Shown one piece after another: positions 33,835-45,800 of a DNA stretch of 64,000 nucleotides (its first letter is position 1; each line of letters opens with the position of its first letter). Position numbers and translations under genes: made by a program. Origin of the DNA: Dermatemys mawii (taxonomy: Eukaryota; Chordata; Testudines; Dermatemydidae); contig ML677365.1 in NCBI GenBank assembly GCA_007922305.1, forward strand, positions 14,376,506-14,440,505, given 5' to 3'. The notes beneath the pieces were generated by a model. That model worked only from the letters and a program-made list of their open reading frames with translations, did no database searches and had not been told where the DNA came from.

Positions 33835-36800
33835 GTAAGTGTGAGGTGTTTTTTTTCCCCTTTCTTTTCCCATCTGACCCAGTAGGGCATATTGACCTTC
33901 TCTATCAAGTAAAATCACTGTCACCAAGTCTCCCCCATCATCTCTCTACATTATTGTTTGTTTGAATTTGTAATAAGTAAATTAGAGTAATTCTAATGTT
34001 GTAATCATTTCCACATTATTATTGTTAACAAACGGTCTTATCCTCTGACCAAGAAACTTGTGATAACATATTGTTCTAGTTTGTGAATAAGGTATATAAA
34101 GCAAATCAGATGACAAAATAGGTAAGAGAGGTGCATGGAGTTCTAAGTACTAAGTGTAAGACTATTTAGAAGGAAGAATGACCTGTTGTGCCTTAAAACA
34201 CTGGCACTTCAAGTGCCAGTAGCTGGGGAGAAGCAGAATTCCTTTAAAAAAAAAAAAAAATCAAAACAAACCAACCAATCCTACTCCAAGGACAGTTCTG
34301 ACCCCAGAAAGGTAGAGGTGCTAGAGACTCGATCAAGTACACTAGGGACATTGCTATTGCTTTTGATTTTACGTAAGACACTCAGATACTGTGGTGAAGG
34401 ATGACTGTAAAACTGTGATGATTCATTTGTTGTGGTAATGAGATCAAATGGTTATGGTATTTTTTTTTTACAAGTTTCAGTAAGTACTTCCAATAAATTA
34501 ATTTACTGAGTTAAATATAAGCTAAAAAGCATAATCAATATGTAATATAAAAGAAAAACACCCTGAGAAATATGCTTGAAAAGTCTTTATAATTCTAGTT
34601 CTCTTCACTTGGAGACAACAGTCCTCTTGCTGTTGGTTGTGACACACACCATCTATTGTTTGGATTGCCAGGCATCCAGTTTTCGACCAGAATGCCTGCT
34701 TGAAAGGGACCCTCACCACTTGGGTCAGCACCACTGATTGGGCTGTTAAAAGTCCGGTCAGCAGGGATGAGGGAAGCTCCCTGCCTTTGTGTGGCTCCCT
34801 AAAGTGGCCCACGTGTCCTTGTGGCCCCAGGCACAGTGCTGGCCAGGGAGGATCTGCGCTGCGCCCACATCAAGCACCAGCTCTGCAGCTCCCAATGGCT
34901 GGGAACCTGCGGGCAAGGATAGCGCGTGGAGCCCCTGGATGTCTCTGTGCCTAGAGGCCGCAGGGATATACCAGCCACTTCCAGGAGCCACCTGAGATAA
35001 ACATCACCTGCACCCTCACCCCTTCCTGTGCCCCAACTCCCTGCCCCAGCTTGGAACCCTCTCCCAGAACCCACATCCACACTCCAAACTCCTCATCCCC
35101 CGCCCCACACTAGATCCCGCACCCCGACCCCCATTGCCAGCTCTGAGCTCTTTCATGTACCCCAAACCCCTCATCCCTGACATCATCCCAGAGTCTGCAT
35201 CCCCAGTCGGAGCCCTTACCCTCACACCCCAACCCACTCCCCAGGCCTGAACCCCCTCCCACACTCCAAACCCTTCGTCTCTGGCCCCATCCAAGAGCCC
35301 TCACTCCTCCTGAACCCAAACCCCTCATCCCAGGCCCCACCCCAGAGCACCACAACTGGAGTCCTCACACACCCCCACTCCCTGGCCCCACCCCAGAGCT
35401 CGCACTACAGCTAAAGCCCTCACTCCCTCTAATACCTGAACCCCCTGCCCGCAACCCCCACCCAAACCCCTCATTTCTGACCCCACCCCAGAGCCTGCAG
35501 CCCCAGCCAGAGCCCTCAGCCCACTCCCACCCTAACTCTGCTCCAGCCAGTGAAAATGAGTGAGAGAGTGTGTGAGAGCAAGTGATGCAGGGAGCGGGGA
35601 TGGAGTAAGAAGGGGGTGGGGCCTCAGAAAAGGGCCAGGGCCTCGGGGTGGGAACAGGGCAAGGATGTTTGGTTTTTTGCAGTCGGAAAGTTGGCAACCC
35701 TAGCTGTTGGCTGTCAATGGGAGACCAGTATAAGAAGTCAAAAATCAGTTTTTCTGGTATTAAACAGGATCAAAGTTTGCCTAACTTTAAATCTGTTGTT
35801 TAAGTATTAAACAAGTTCTGAAGATGACCCTGAAATTGGTATTCCACCCCTTTACCTTCTGTATGACTGGTGTCTCTGATAATATAATTATTCAGCAAGA
35901 TGGGTGCTTCAGAGGCTCAGAATTGCTATTAGAATTAGTATTACTTGCATTACAGTAGTGCCTGGAAGTACCAACCAGGATTGTGATCCAAGTGTACTAG
36001 GCATACTAAAAACACACTACAAGACAGCGGTCCTCAAACTTTTTTGGCCAGGGCCCCTTTCTGCAGCGCAGCGTCCGCTCGTGGCCCCCATGGTGTGTCC
36101 ACTGAAATGCCGCTGAACAGAAAGCTTCTGCTTTCTGCGGCAGCATTTCGGCGATACAAAAATAAACTGCTGCTGAGTTCGATGGTCTCCCGGGCGGGAT
36201 TGGCAGCAGCGGCGGGGTCTCGCGCACTCCCAGGGGTGTATGTACCCCACTTTCAAGACCACTGCTGTAGGAGACAGTCTCTGTCTCAGAGTTTATAATC
36301 TAATATGTGTCAAAACATGAGTGTGATGAGAAGAAAGAAAGGGAGGAAGGCTGGCAGAGGGTAATGAAAATAGGATCATGCAGTTATGTTTTCACATAGT
36401 TCCAAATAGTCATTTTAAAAATAAAACACAACTAAAAGCTATCCTCAGCTGATGCCCAGCCAGGCCATCATCGGTTATTTGATTTCTGGTAGGCCTCCTG
36501 ATAAAAGTGAGCCTCAGAAAGGGATTTGAAGGAGAAGAAAGTAATGGCCTTACAGGACATTCTAAAGAGAACAAATTCTGTGCATGGAGGAAGCTAACGT
36601 GGGTGGACAAGACATGGTGTAGTTGATAGAGTGAAGGCAGAGTGCATGACATGATGAGTTAAATAGAATGGAAGGGCAGATTTGTACAGAGCTTTGGGGC
36701 CAAAGACAAGAAGTCTGCTTTTAATACGGTGGGCAGAAAGTATTTAATAGTTTATGTATGGAAAAGTGCTTCTCTCTCTGAATTTTCAGATTGCTGTTTC

Positions 36801-39800
36801 TTCAGTAGAATAAAGTATTGTAAAACGTTCCTAATTTGCATTTGCACTAATTCCATACCAATAATTTGCACACGGTTTTGCCTGGCTTTTAAACAAAGAT
36901 CTAAGAGCAGCAGAAACAGAACTGCAGTGAGAGTGTCGGACTAACAGTACTTCAGCATGTGTGCTCATGTACTGTGGAACATTATCATAAATAATTGAAG
37001 TTCAACAGGGCTTTTCTTATCAAATGATCTCAGTACATTTTGTGATGTGTCCTTGATTGATTTGCTAATTCACAACATTTATTTATTGAGCACTTCTTGT
37101 AAAATGCGGTAGGTACCTCACAGAGCGAAGGCATTTTCATTGACCCAAAGAGTTATAATTTAAAAGTCTAAATGGCACAACATTCTGGGCTTATAAACAA
37201 GATGGGGGGAGGGAAAGAAGGGTGCACGGAGGAGCAAAGAAGGATATGGATAACAAACAATAAGATGGCAAAATAAGTAAAATAGTACCTACCATGGACG
37301 AATTTACATTAAAAATGTTGCCAAAAAATTCCTGTGGTGGGAATTCTAGCCCCTGATCCTGAAAATGTTTATGTGCATGCTTAAATTTAAACATGTGGGC
37401 AGTACCATTGACTTGAATGGGAATTCTCATGTGCTTAACTCTAAGCACATGTATAAATGTTTGTAAAATCAGAATCCTAGGGTAGGCAATTTTTCATCAG
37501 CTCTTATCATCCATTATTGGTTTAAATCTGTTGAAAATCAGGTTTTATAGACACAGTGGTAAAAATGGATCTAGCCATAGGAACCTTATTTATACCAAAG
37601 CTCCCACTCGTTGGAAATTTTACAAAAAATTATTAGGGTAAGCAAGTTTTATTTTAAAAAGATCTTGCTTTTTGTTTTGTCCCCTTCATTCCTTCCACTT
37701 TTTGATTGTCCAGTTCGGTGACAATTTCTCAGTCACTACTGCAAGTTAGGGAGTTTCATCTGTGCTTGTATCTTAATGTTTCGTTTTGTTTTTCAATTAA
37801 AGTACAGTCCTTGATTTAAAATTTGTTTGCATGTTAAAAATTTAGCAAATTAAAACAAAAAATTGTTAAATCTGATATCTCTTACTTTATATTCTGTCCT
37901 TCACTCAGTATGAACAAAGAATAGAGTAGTTTCACATTTTTATCTCGCACTACTATGGTGTTACAGTTGTAGGGGAATGTGTACATCCAAACAAACTCTT
38001 TTCATTTTTAGTGTTATGAAAACTTTTTTTACGTTCTATATAAACTCTCTTAATAAACAACCGAATTTTGGAATTTAAGTATATTGTAGAAATGGTTTCT
38101 CCCAGCTGCTCTGGGCAGGGCTAGGGCCAGGCACTAGACCTGTCTTTCCTGTTGTCTCAGTGCTGGACCTCCTCCACTTTGCTGGCCCCCCAGCAGCAGG
38201 AGGAGTAAGCAGTCCCATTGAAATGCTGAAGAGAAACAAGGTGGACCAGTGTAGCAGTAAGGACTAGAGTTGGAAAAGGAGTCTGCTGAGACTGGGACTG
38301 ACTGGGTGGGGAGGTTGGGCCTGTGAGCCGGCAGGTGAGAGGAAGAAGGAACTGATTGGGCAGGGAGACTGGGAATCAGGATAACTGGGATTGGGGAGTC
38401 AGTGATGAAAATTGGGTCGGGGGTTGGGGACTAGTTGGCTGGAGGTGCAGCACAGATTGGATGAAGAGCTGGGAGAAGGAGCAAGACTGGGACTGGCTGG
38501 AGAAGCAGATAAATAGTAGGAATGAGTGTGTGAGAGGGAACAGAAGACAGTTCTGATAATGAGATGGGGTGCAGGGAGAGAATGGGATTGTCTGAGCAGA
38601 GACTGGGACAAGAGGGCAGGAAGTAGGGGGATTGGGACAGGAAACTGATCAAGAAAGTCCTCTGGCCTGTCTTATGCAGAAGGTCAGACTAGATGATCAG
38701 AGAGGTCTCTTCTGGCCTTGGAAGGTATGAACCAAGGAGAGAGAGTGAGTATAAGACTGAAATTGGATGAGGGGACTGAAAGAGAGACTAGGTCTGGGGG
38801 CCAATTGCAAGGGAGTGAGGACAAGAGAGACAGATCCAACAAAGACTTGAGAAGGGGTGGGGGGAAGCTGGGGTTGGATGTAGGGAAGGGGAGAGACTGG
38901 GCATGAGGGGGACACTGGGATTTATACAGCAAATCCAGAATGGAAGAGTGGGACTGGTTGGACTAAGGGATTGGGATGAGAAGCTGGAGGAGTGGAAATT
39001 GACTAGAGAAGGAAAACAGGACTGAGATAAGGAGCTGTGTTGGGTGGGAGGTGTTAAAAGGGTAGGGGCTGGGCAGAAGGGATGAAGCTTGAGGGGAAGG
39101 GGGCGGAGGAGAGGTCTACCCACTAGAAGAATACACTCGTATTCAGAGCCTGAAATGGAACCAAAGATTTCAGCAAATATCTGTGAAACCAACTATGTGT
39201 CCTCCCCTTCTAGTGCTAGTCCACATGCAGAATGACAGCCTATTACTGCTATCAGTTACTCAGCTCAAGTGACAGAGATCTAGGCAGTAGATCCAGTCTT
39301 GCTAATGGATCCTGTGGGTGGCAATATAATAGTAGATGATGGAATTTTTTTTTCAGTTTGCTTTTTTAAAAAACTTGGGAAATTTTGCACAATAAACTGC
39401 TGGAAGAACATTATTAAGGTTGCATTGTAAAACACTCAAAAGTTTGAAAATGCCAGAATTAATGGATTGTGATAGTAAGTGATCACATAATTAAAACTGT
39501 TTTTTTCACGTGCTGCATTCCATGCACTAAGATGGGTCTGGTGGAAAAATAGTATGTGATTGTGTAATTACAGACTGTATCATAATACCTATGCACAAAG
39601 GAGTCAAATTAAGGTGGTATGGGCAATCTTAATTCTATCACTTCCTAACTTTTGAGTACACTTTGCAACCTTAATGTTCATATATGTTGTGTGTCTATGT
39701 AATATAGAAATTCTTTACAAATACCTGTGTGCCATTTTCATGTAGAGTAAGAACATTTTTATTGAATGCTTGGAAATTAAAAATTAAGTGGAATGACTTC

Positions 39801-42800
39801 TAGGTGCTCCACAGCTCTTCTGGTATTGGATAAAGTAATTTCAGGAATAGATTCCTAAAAAAATACACAATCTCCAGATGAAGAAACATATACTTTAACT
39901 GTTACATGGTGCAGCATTAGGCATTCTCTTCTAGAGCTGTGCTCTGACAAACTGCAAAGTATTAACGTGTAAAGTACATTTTTAAAATTGAAGGTTTATT
40001 TTTCTCAAATTAGTTATTGCTGTGGGATGTGTCAAAATTCAGGGCAACAGTACCTGTGTTCCTCCTCCCTGGACTCCATCACAGTTCCCTGCTTGAAAAG
40101 TGATATCCCCAGCAAGCCAAACTGCCTGAAAATTGGTGTTAACAGTGTTGTAGCCATGTTTGGTCTCAGAACATTAGAGACTCAAGTAGGTGAGGGTGAG
40201 TTAATATCTTTTATTGACCAACTTCTTTTGATGAGAGAGACAAGCTTATGAGCTTACACAGCTCACCCACCTCACTGTCTCTAAAAATTGCTGTTTAACT
40301 TCTCTGTCCTGGCTGAATTCCACTGTGGGGAGTCAGTATTGCCAAACCCAAGCACAAAAAAATCATGCATGTCTTTTTAAAGTGCATTTTGGGTTCTTTT
40401 ATGTTTGGTTTTTGAATTAAGAGTTTGCTTGGTTCACATTTTCAAGCTTTGCTCATGACAATTTGAGTTAGAAACTTTATTGTTAAATTAAAGCAGTTTC
40501 CCATGTAATTATATGATTCCAGAAGTGAGGGCTTCAAGAAAAAACACCAAATATTCCAGGACTCATGATAAAATTATGAGAGTCTTCAGTAATGGGGAGT
40601 TACTATCGGTTTCCCAAAATTTACCCCAATCATAGACTTCAAGGCCAGAAGGGGCCATTGTGATCATCTGGTCTGACCTCCTGCATATCCCAGACCACGG
40701 AACCTCACCCATTCATTCCTGTAATACACACCTAACCTCTAGCTGAATTTAAATATTTCAAGTTGCAGAGAATCTGCCATTTACTCTAGTTTTCAACCTG
40801 CAAGTGCTCTGTGCTGCAGAGGAAAGTGAAAAAGCTCTGGGGTCTCTGCCAATCTGACCTGGGTAAAATTTCTTCCTGCCCCCCAAAATGATGATCAGCT
40901 AGATCTTGAGCATGTCAGCAAGATCCATCACTCAGACACCTGGGAAGGAATGCTCTGAGTAACTCAGAGCATGTCTACACAGCAAATTAAAACCGGCGGT
41001 TAACCTGTGCCAGCCGGCTCAGGCTTAGGGGTCGGGCTGTGGAGTTGTTTCATTGTTGTGTTGCAGTCTTGGCTCGGGCTGGAGCCCGAGCTCTAGGACT
41101 CTGTGGGGTGGGAGGATCGCAGAGCTCCAAAACTCTACACATCCATGAAACAGCCCTGCAGCCAGAGCCCTGTAAGTCTGATTTGGTTGGCCCAGGTCAA
41201 CCACAGGTCTTTTCTGGGAAGACATGCCTTCAGAGCCCTCCCCATCTACTGTCCTGTCTCTGGTCATTGGGAATATTTGCTACTAGCAGTTGCAGGTGGC
41301 CACATGCCGTTGTAGGCAACCTCATCATAGCATCTTCTCCATAAACTTAACAAATTTCAGTTAGGTACAATATTATTCACTTTGGGTAACAGTTTCAAAA
41401 GCCCATTGCTCATATAGGTGCCTAAGTGACTCAGGCATTTTGAAAATGGGGCATAGATTTCCAAGTCACTTAAGTGCTATTAAAATTTTTACCCTTCCTG
41501 TCTTATATTATTGTTGTTTTTGTAATGTTAGTCACTTGCCATTATATTCAGCCTCAAATGTTGCTACTTTTCAGTACTATGTGAACTAATTTCTGTATTA
41601 AACATCTGGCTCTGGCTCTCCTTGTTTTTTCCATGGTGCCCATTGCCACATTTTGAATGTTGACAGTGCTCTATAAATGTAAAATCATTGACTAAGATTT
41701 TCAGTAAAGACTATTGACTTTGGGTGTCCAATCTGAGGTTTTGGGTTTACAGAAAGTGTTAGTACCAGTTCTCTGAAAACCCAGGCTCCTTTAAGGTGTC
41801 TCAGGATAGTCAAAAATGGAGAGCACCAAAATCACTAGTTTACATTTGAAAATCTTGAATGTTCACATTTCTATGCCAGCATGAAGATTCCCCCCCGCCA
41901 ATAGGTTTAATGTGTACCTTTTTTCCCCTTCCTCAGAGCCACTTGAGGAGCCAAAGGGTTTCACTTTCCTTTCCCCCATGTTTCTAATCTTATGTATGCT
42001 GTGTCACAGTGATCCTCTTTGCAGCACAGTAGGAGGAGTGCATCTTGTAGTGCATCTTTCTCTCTTTCTGAACATGCCGTTTCTCCCATACTCTTTATCT
42101 TCCTCAATGTGGGAGTAAGAGACTGGGCAAAACATCTGAACTTGGATCTCCTTTGTGGCAGCACATGTTGTGCTTTCATTAGACCTTTCTGGGCTGTACT
42201 TTCTTTGGTTTTGTGGTAGTATGAAGATGATAATTTTGCTGTAAACAAATGCCATATGATATGCATGCTGAAAAGACTAATCCACTCGAGTGCTGTGCTA
42301 ATCTTTAGTTTTTAAAATGGTCAAATATTTATGGTAATTACACTCATCTAAATGTTTTGCTTTTCACAAGAAACTATAGACATAGGGACAGTCAGTAAAG
42401 TTTCCCATTAACTTAATCTTTACTTGACGTAACTGTAATGTATGGAAATTCTTAGAGACAAACCCCAATCCCATGTCTCCTGGATGCAGAAGGCCCTGAA
42501 TATAGCAGAATTTTTGTGATTTGGTGTGCACAGAGAGGTTGGGAATGAGTTCACATGGGATTTGCTTTTTCAAAACTCTGTTGTAACACTTGGGTGTGCT
42601 CTTAGGCCTGGATTTTTAAAGGTATTTAGACTGATTTATGAGCCTGTCTCGTTTTCAGAGGGGGTTTAGGCACTTAAGTTTAAGTCCCATTTTGGCTCCT
42701 ACATCAATTAGGGATTGTAATGCTGAGTACAGCAATGCCTAGATATCTTTAAAAATCTGGGCTTTGCCCTCTAATTCTTAACCTCAGCACATATTTGCCC

Positions 42801-45800
42801 CTAAAAGAAAACCTGTTTGTAGAAATTTAACTTGTTATTAAGAAACTTAATAGATATCTGAAACGGCAATTTATCATTTCATGTTTGTAGGTGTTGCATC
42901 AGTGTGTCAGACATGCTGGAGTATTGACTTTACTTTTTCCCCAAGAAGATTTCTGCAGGGGACTGTGCCATACTGAATCACTGTATTATTATAAATCATG
43001 TTTGTTTATGTTAGTGCTTAAGGACTAGCTGAGATTGGGGATCTGTTCTGATAGGCACTGTACAATCAGAGTAGTAGACAGCCCCTGCCCAGAGAGCTTA
43101 CACTGTCCATAGATAATGAAAAGGGTACGGGAAGGCGCTGTAACATACAAGCAAAGTGCTTAGTGTGATGATGACATAATGTTAGTGCTACAATTGTCTT
43201 TTTTGGGGGAGAGCTGAGAGAATCCAGTTAAAGCTGTAGAAAAATATTATCAGTGCCCATCTCTCCCTACTTAAACTGCTCCTACAATTCTGCCAGCTTG
43301 AGTTTCTGGCTAGCTCCTCCCTACAGTTTTCCCCCAAACCTACAAGGCACGGGGAGAAGTCACTCTGCATCTGTCCTCGTTCCCCTGGAAGTGTCTGCTC
43401 TGCACAATTTTGGGTCTTAGGAGGTGGGGCGGGGGGTGATCTTGACTAAGGGCCCCATTCTTCCCCAGTACAACTACATGCTTAAGCTGCTTCTGCTGTT
43501 GCCCTATGTGCTTGTCTGTAGATATTGTTTTTGTATTAACAAAAATCTTTCTCCCATCCCTTTTGATTATTTAAGATATGCTGTGATTGCTTTTGGCTGT
43601 GCCAGCTGTCCCAAACTTACCTGTGGGCGTGAAGGCTGTGGTACTGAGTTCTGCTACCACTGTAAACAGATTTGGCATCCAAACCAGACCTGTGATGCTG
43701 CTCGCCAGGAAAGAGCCCATAGTCTACGCCTGAGAACAATTCGTTCTTCATCTATTAGTTACAGCCAGGAGTCTGGAGCAGCAGGTATTTATGATCTTGT
43801 GTCTCTGTAGAATGTCTTACCAGTACAATTACACGATTAATATTACCAAAGAAAGAAATATGTGATGACTTCATTAGCTCCAACCCTCATTCTATCTTTT
43901 TTTTTTGTACCAGTTTCAGAACCATAAAACATTAATACAACTTTAGATTAACTTTAAAAAATAGTGCCAGTTTTCTAATATGGGAAATTTTGGGTTTTCA
44001 ATAAGAGTGAAATCAGGAAGGTGTAGTGATGATGGCTTCAGTTGTTCCAAGCCTTTTTAGGAATTTTAAATCTTGAGTTGTTTTATAGTTTAAAAGTGTA
44101 ATCTTCAGTGAACTTGGAGCCAAGCATTCTTGAAGTATTGCTGGTTGACTGGAACTGCTCTCTTCACAATTGTATAGCTTCCACAGCTGAAACACAACTC
44201 TGTTTCCTGTGGGTGGAATTTTGACAAGGTTTATAATATTGGTATAAATAAACCAGAAAAAGCAAAATGATTATTGATTTACGTATACCCATACCCATAT
44301 AAACTGTTACTCCACGTGAGGGATATATCAAGGTAATTTCTGCTCGTCAATAAAGTGCTTCCATGTTGGTCAGACAGAAATCAAATAGTTCAGACATGAA
44401 AATTAAGTCTCTTGCAACTGTTAACTGAGTAAAAGGAAGGTTTGACTAGTCAGTGGAACAATGATTTGGTATCGCCAAGAACTGCCTGTTCTGTCTGACA
44501 CAAGTTTTGTCAAATTAAACTCTCTTGCTCTTTTATCTCTCCCCACCTGACTCTCCTCTGACTGGACTAATTAAACATACTAGGGGGAAAGATTCTCTAC
44601 TGTGTTTTGTGTCCACTTATGTCTCCCTGATTCTCTGAACTAACCCTAGCCTAGGGGCAGCTCTAATTTGTACAGTATGCATCTGGTCCCCTAGAGATTA
44701 CGTGCCAGTTGGAAATCGATAGCATGCACCATATTCTCATCACTCCCTCTTTCTGTACACCATGGCCTGTGGGGAGGATGGTGTAGGACAGGGGTGGGCA
44801 AACGTTTTGCCTGAGGGCCACATCGGGGTTCTGAAACAGTATGGAGGGCTGGGTAGGGAAGGCTGTGCATCCCCAAACAGCCTACCCCCCTCCCACTTTC
44901 CACTCCCTGACTGCCCCCCTCAGAGCCCCTGACCTATCCAATTCCCCCTGCTCCTTGTCCTCTGACAATCCCATCCCAGGACCCTCCACCCCTAACTACC
45001 CCCTGAGGACTCCACCTCCTATCCAAACCCCCTGCTCTGACCCCTATCTACACCCCTGCCCTTCACAGGTACCCTGGGACTCCCACACCTATCCAACCGC
45101 CCCTGCTTCCTGTCCCATGACTGCCTCCTCGGAATCTCCTGCCCCTTATCTACCCTCCCACCCTGCTCCCCGTCCCCTTATCATGCAACTCAGAGGACCA
45201 GGACTGGCAGCTGCGCCGCCCGGCCGGAGCCAGCCACACTGCTGCACTGCCTGGTAGGAGCTCGCAGTCCTGCTGCCCCGAGTACTGGCAGCTCAGCGAG
45301 CTGAGGCTGTGGGGGAGTGGAACAACAGGAGAGGGACGGGGGGGCTAGCCTCCCTTGCCAGGAACTCAAGGGCTGGGCAGGGCGGTCCCACGGGCCGGAT
45401 GTGGCCCGCAGTCTGTAGTTTGCCCACCTCTGATATAGGAATTGGTTCCGCTGACTCTACACCTGCTGCAGATTCTCCCATGCTAGGCATGTCTCCAGCA
45501 GGGGTAATCTGCAGAAGTTTTCCACTGCCCCATTTTCTCCATTGAAAGCCTACTGGACCACACCTTTCTTCAGCACGTTATTTCTGACCAGCTAACCAGT
45601 GGAGCGTGTTTTACATAAGTCATGTTCCCACACAGGGTGTGATTTATGTTGCTATGGTGAATTGCTTGTCCTGTAATTCTGAATCAGAGTAGCAGTCTGG
45701 GAAATAGTCTAGACTGCAACAGAAAGAATCTTGTCAGTATGCCATATCTTGTCTTTCCTATCATTAAGGTTACCCTTTGAGAAACTTTCATTTTTACACT

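Larger units (their letters stand above)
33835..43575 (+). other. RNF19A: RNF19A intron 2 (9,741 bp)
   Basis: GT..AG intron between the donor gtaagt at 33835 and the acceptor 'ttatttaag' at 43575. It splits codon 199 (GG|A, Gly) after its second base. Listed separately are two hAT elements, a GA-rich repeat, an interrupted CR1 and SINE-like pieces. The remaining stretches (about 33835-34650, 36370-38110, 39340-40165, 41355-43010 and 43145-43575) show nothing recognisable, apart from a weak SINE-like trace near 37075-37215. Confidence 0.9.

Noticed and set aside
35016..35355. Minus-strand frames rich in Gly, Arg, Trp and Val
   Set aside because: They translate a C-rich minisatellite-like core of a hAT-like element; overlapping frames repeat the same pattern.
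38399..39192. Minus-strand Pro/Ser-rich frames up to 134 codons
   Set aside because: Antisense of a GA-rich repeat; compositional only.
43785..43810. Coding sequence continuing past exon 2 to a stop at 43808-43810
   Set aside because: Reading through the donor adds about eight unrelated residues; splicing to 46445 restores the RBR linker exactly.
44841..45257. 138-codon Pro/Ser/Thr-rich frame
   Set aside because: Lies wholly inside the hAT MITE at 44789-45432 and reflects its C-rich units.
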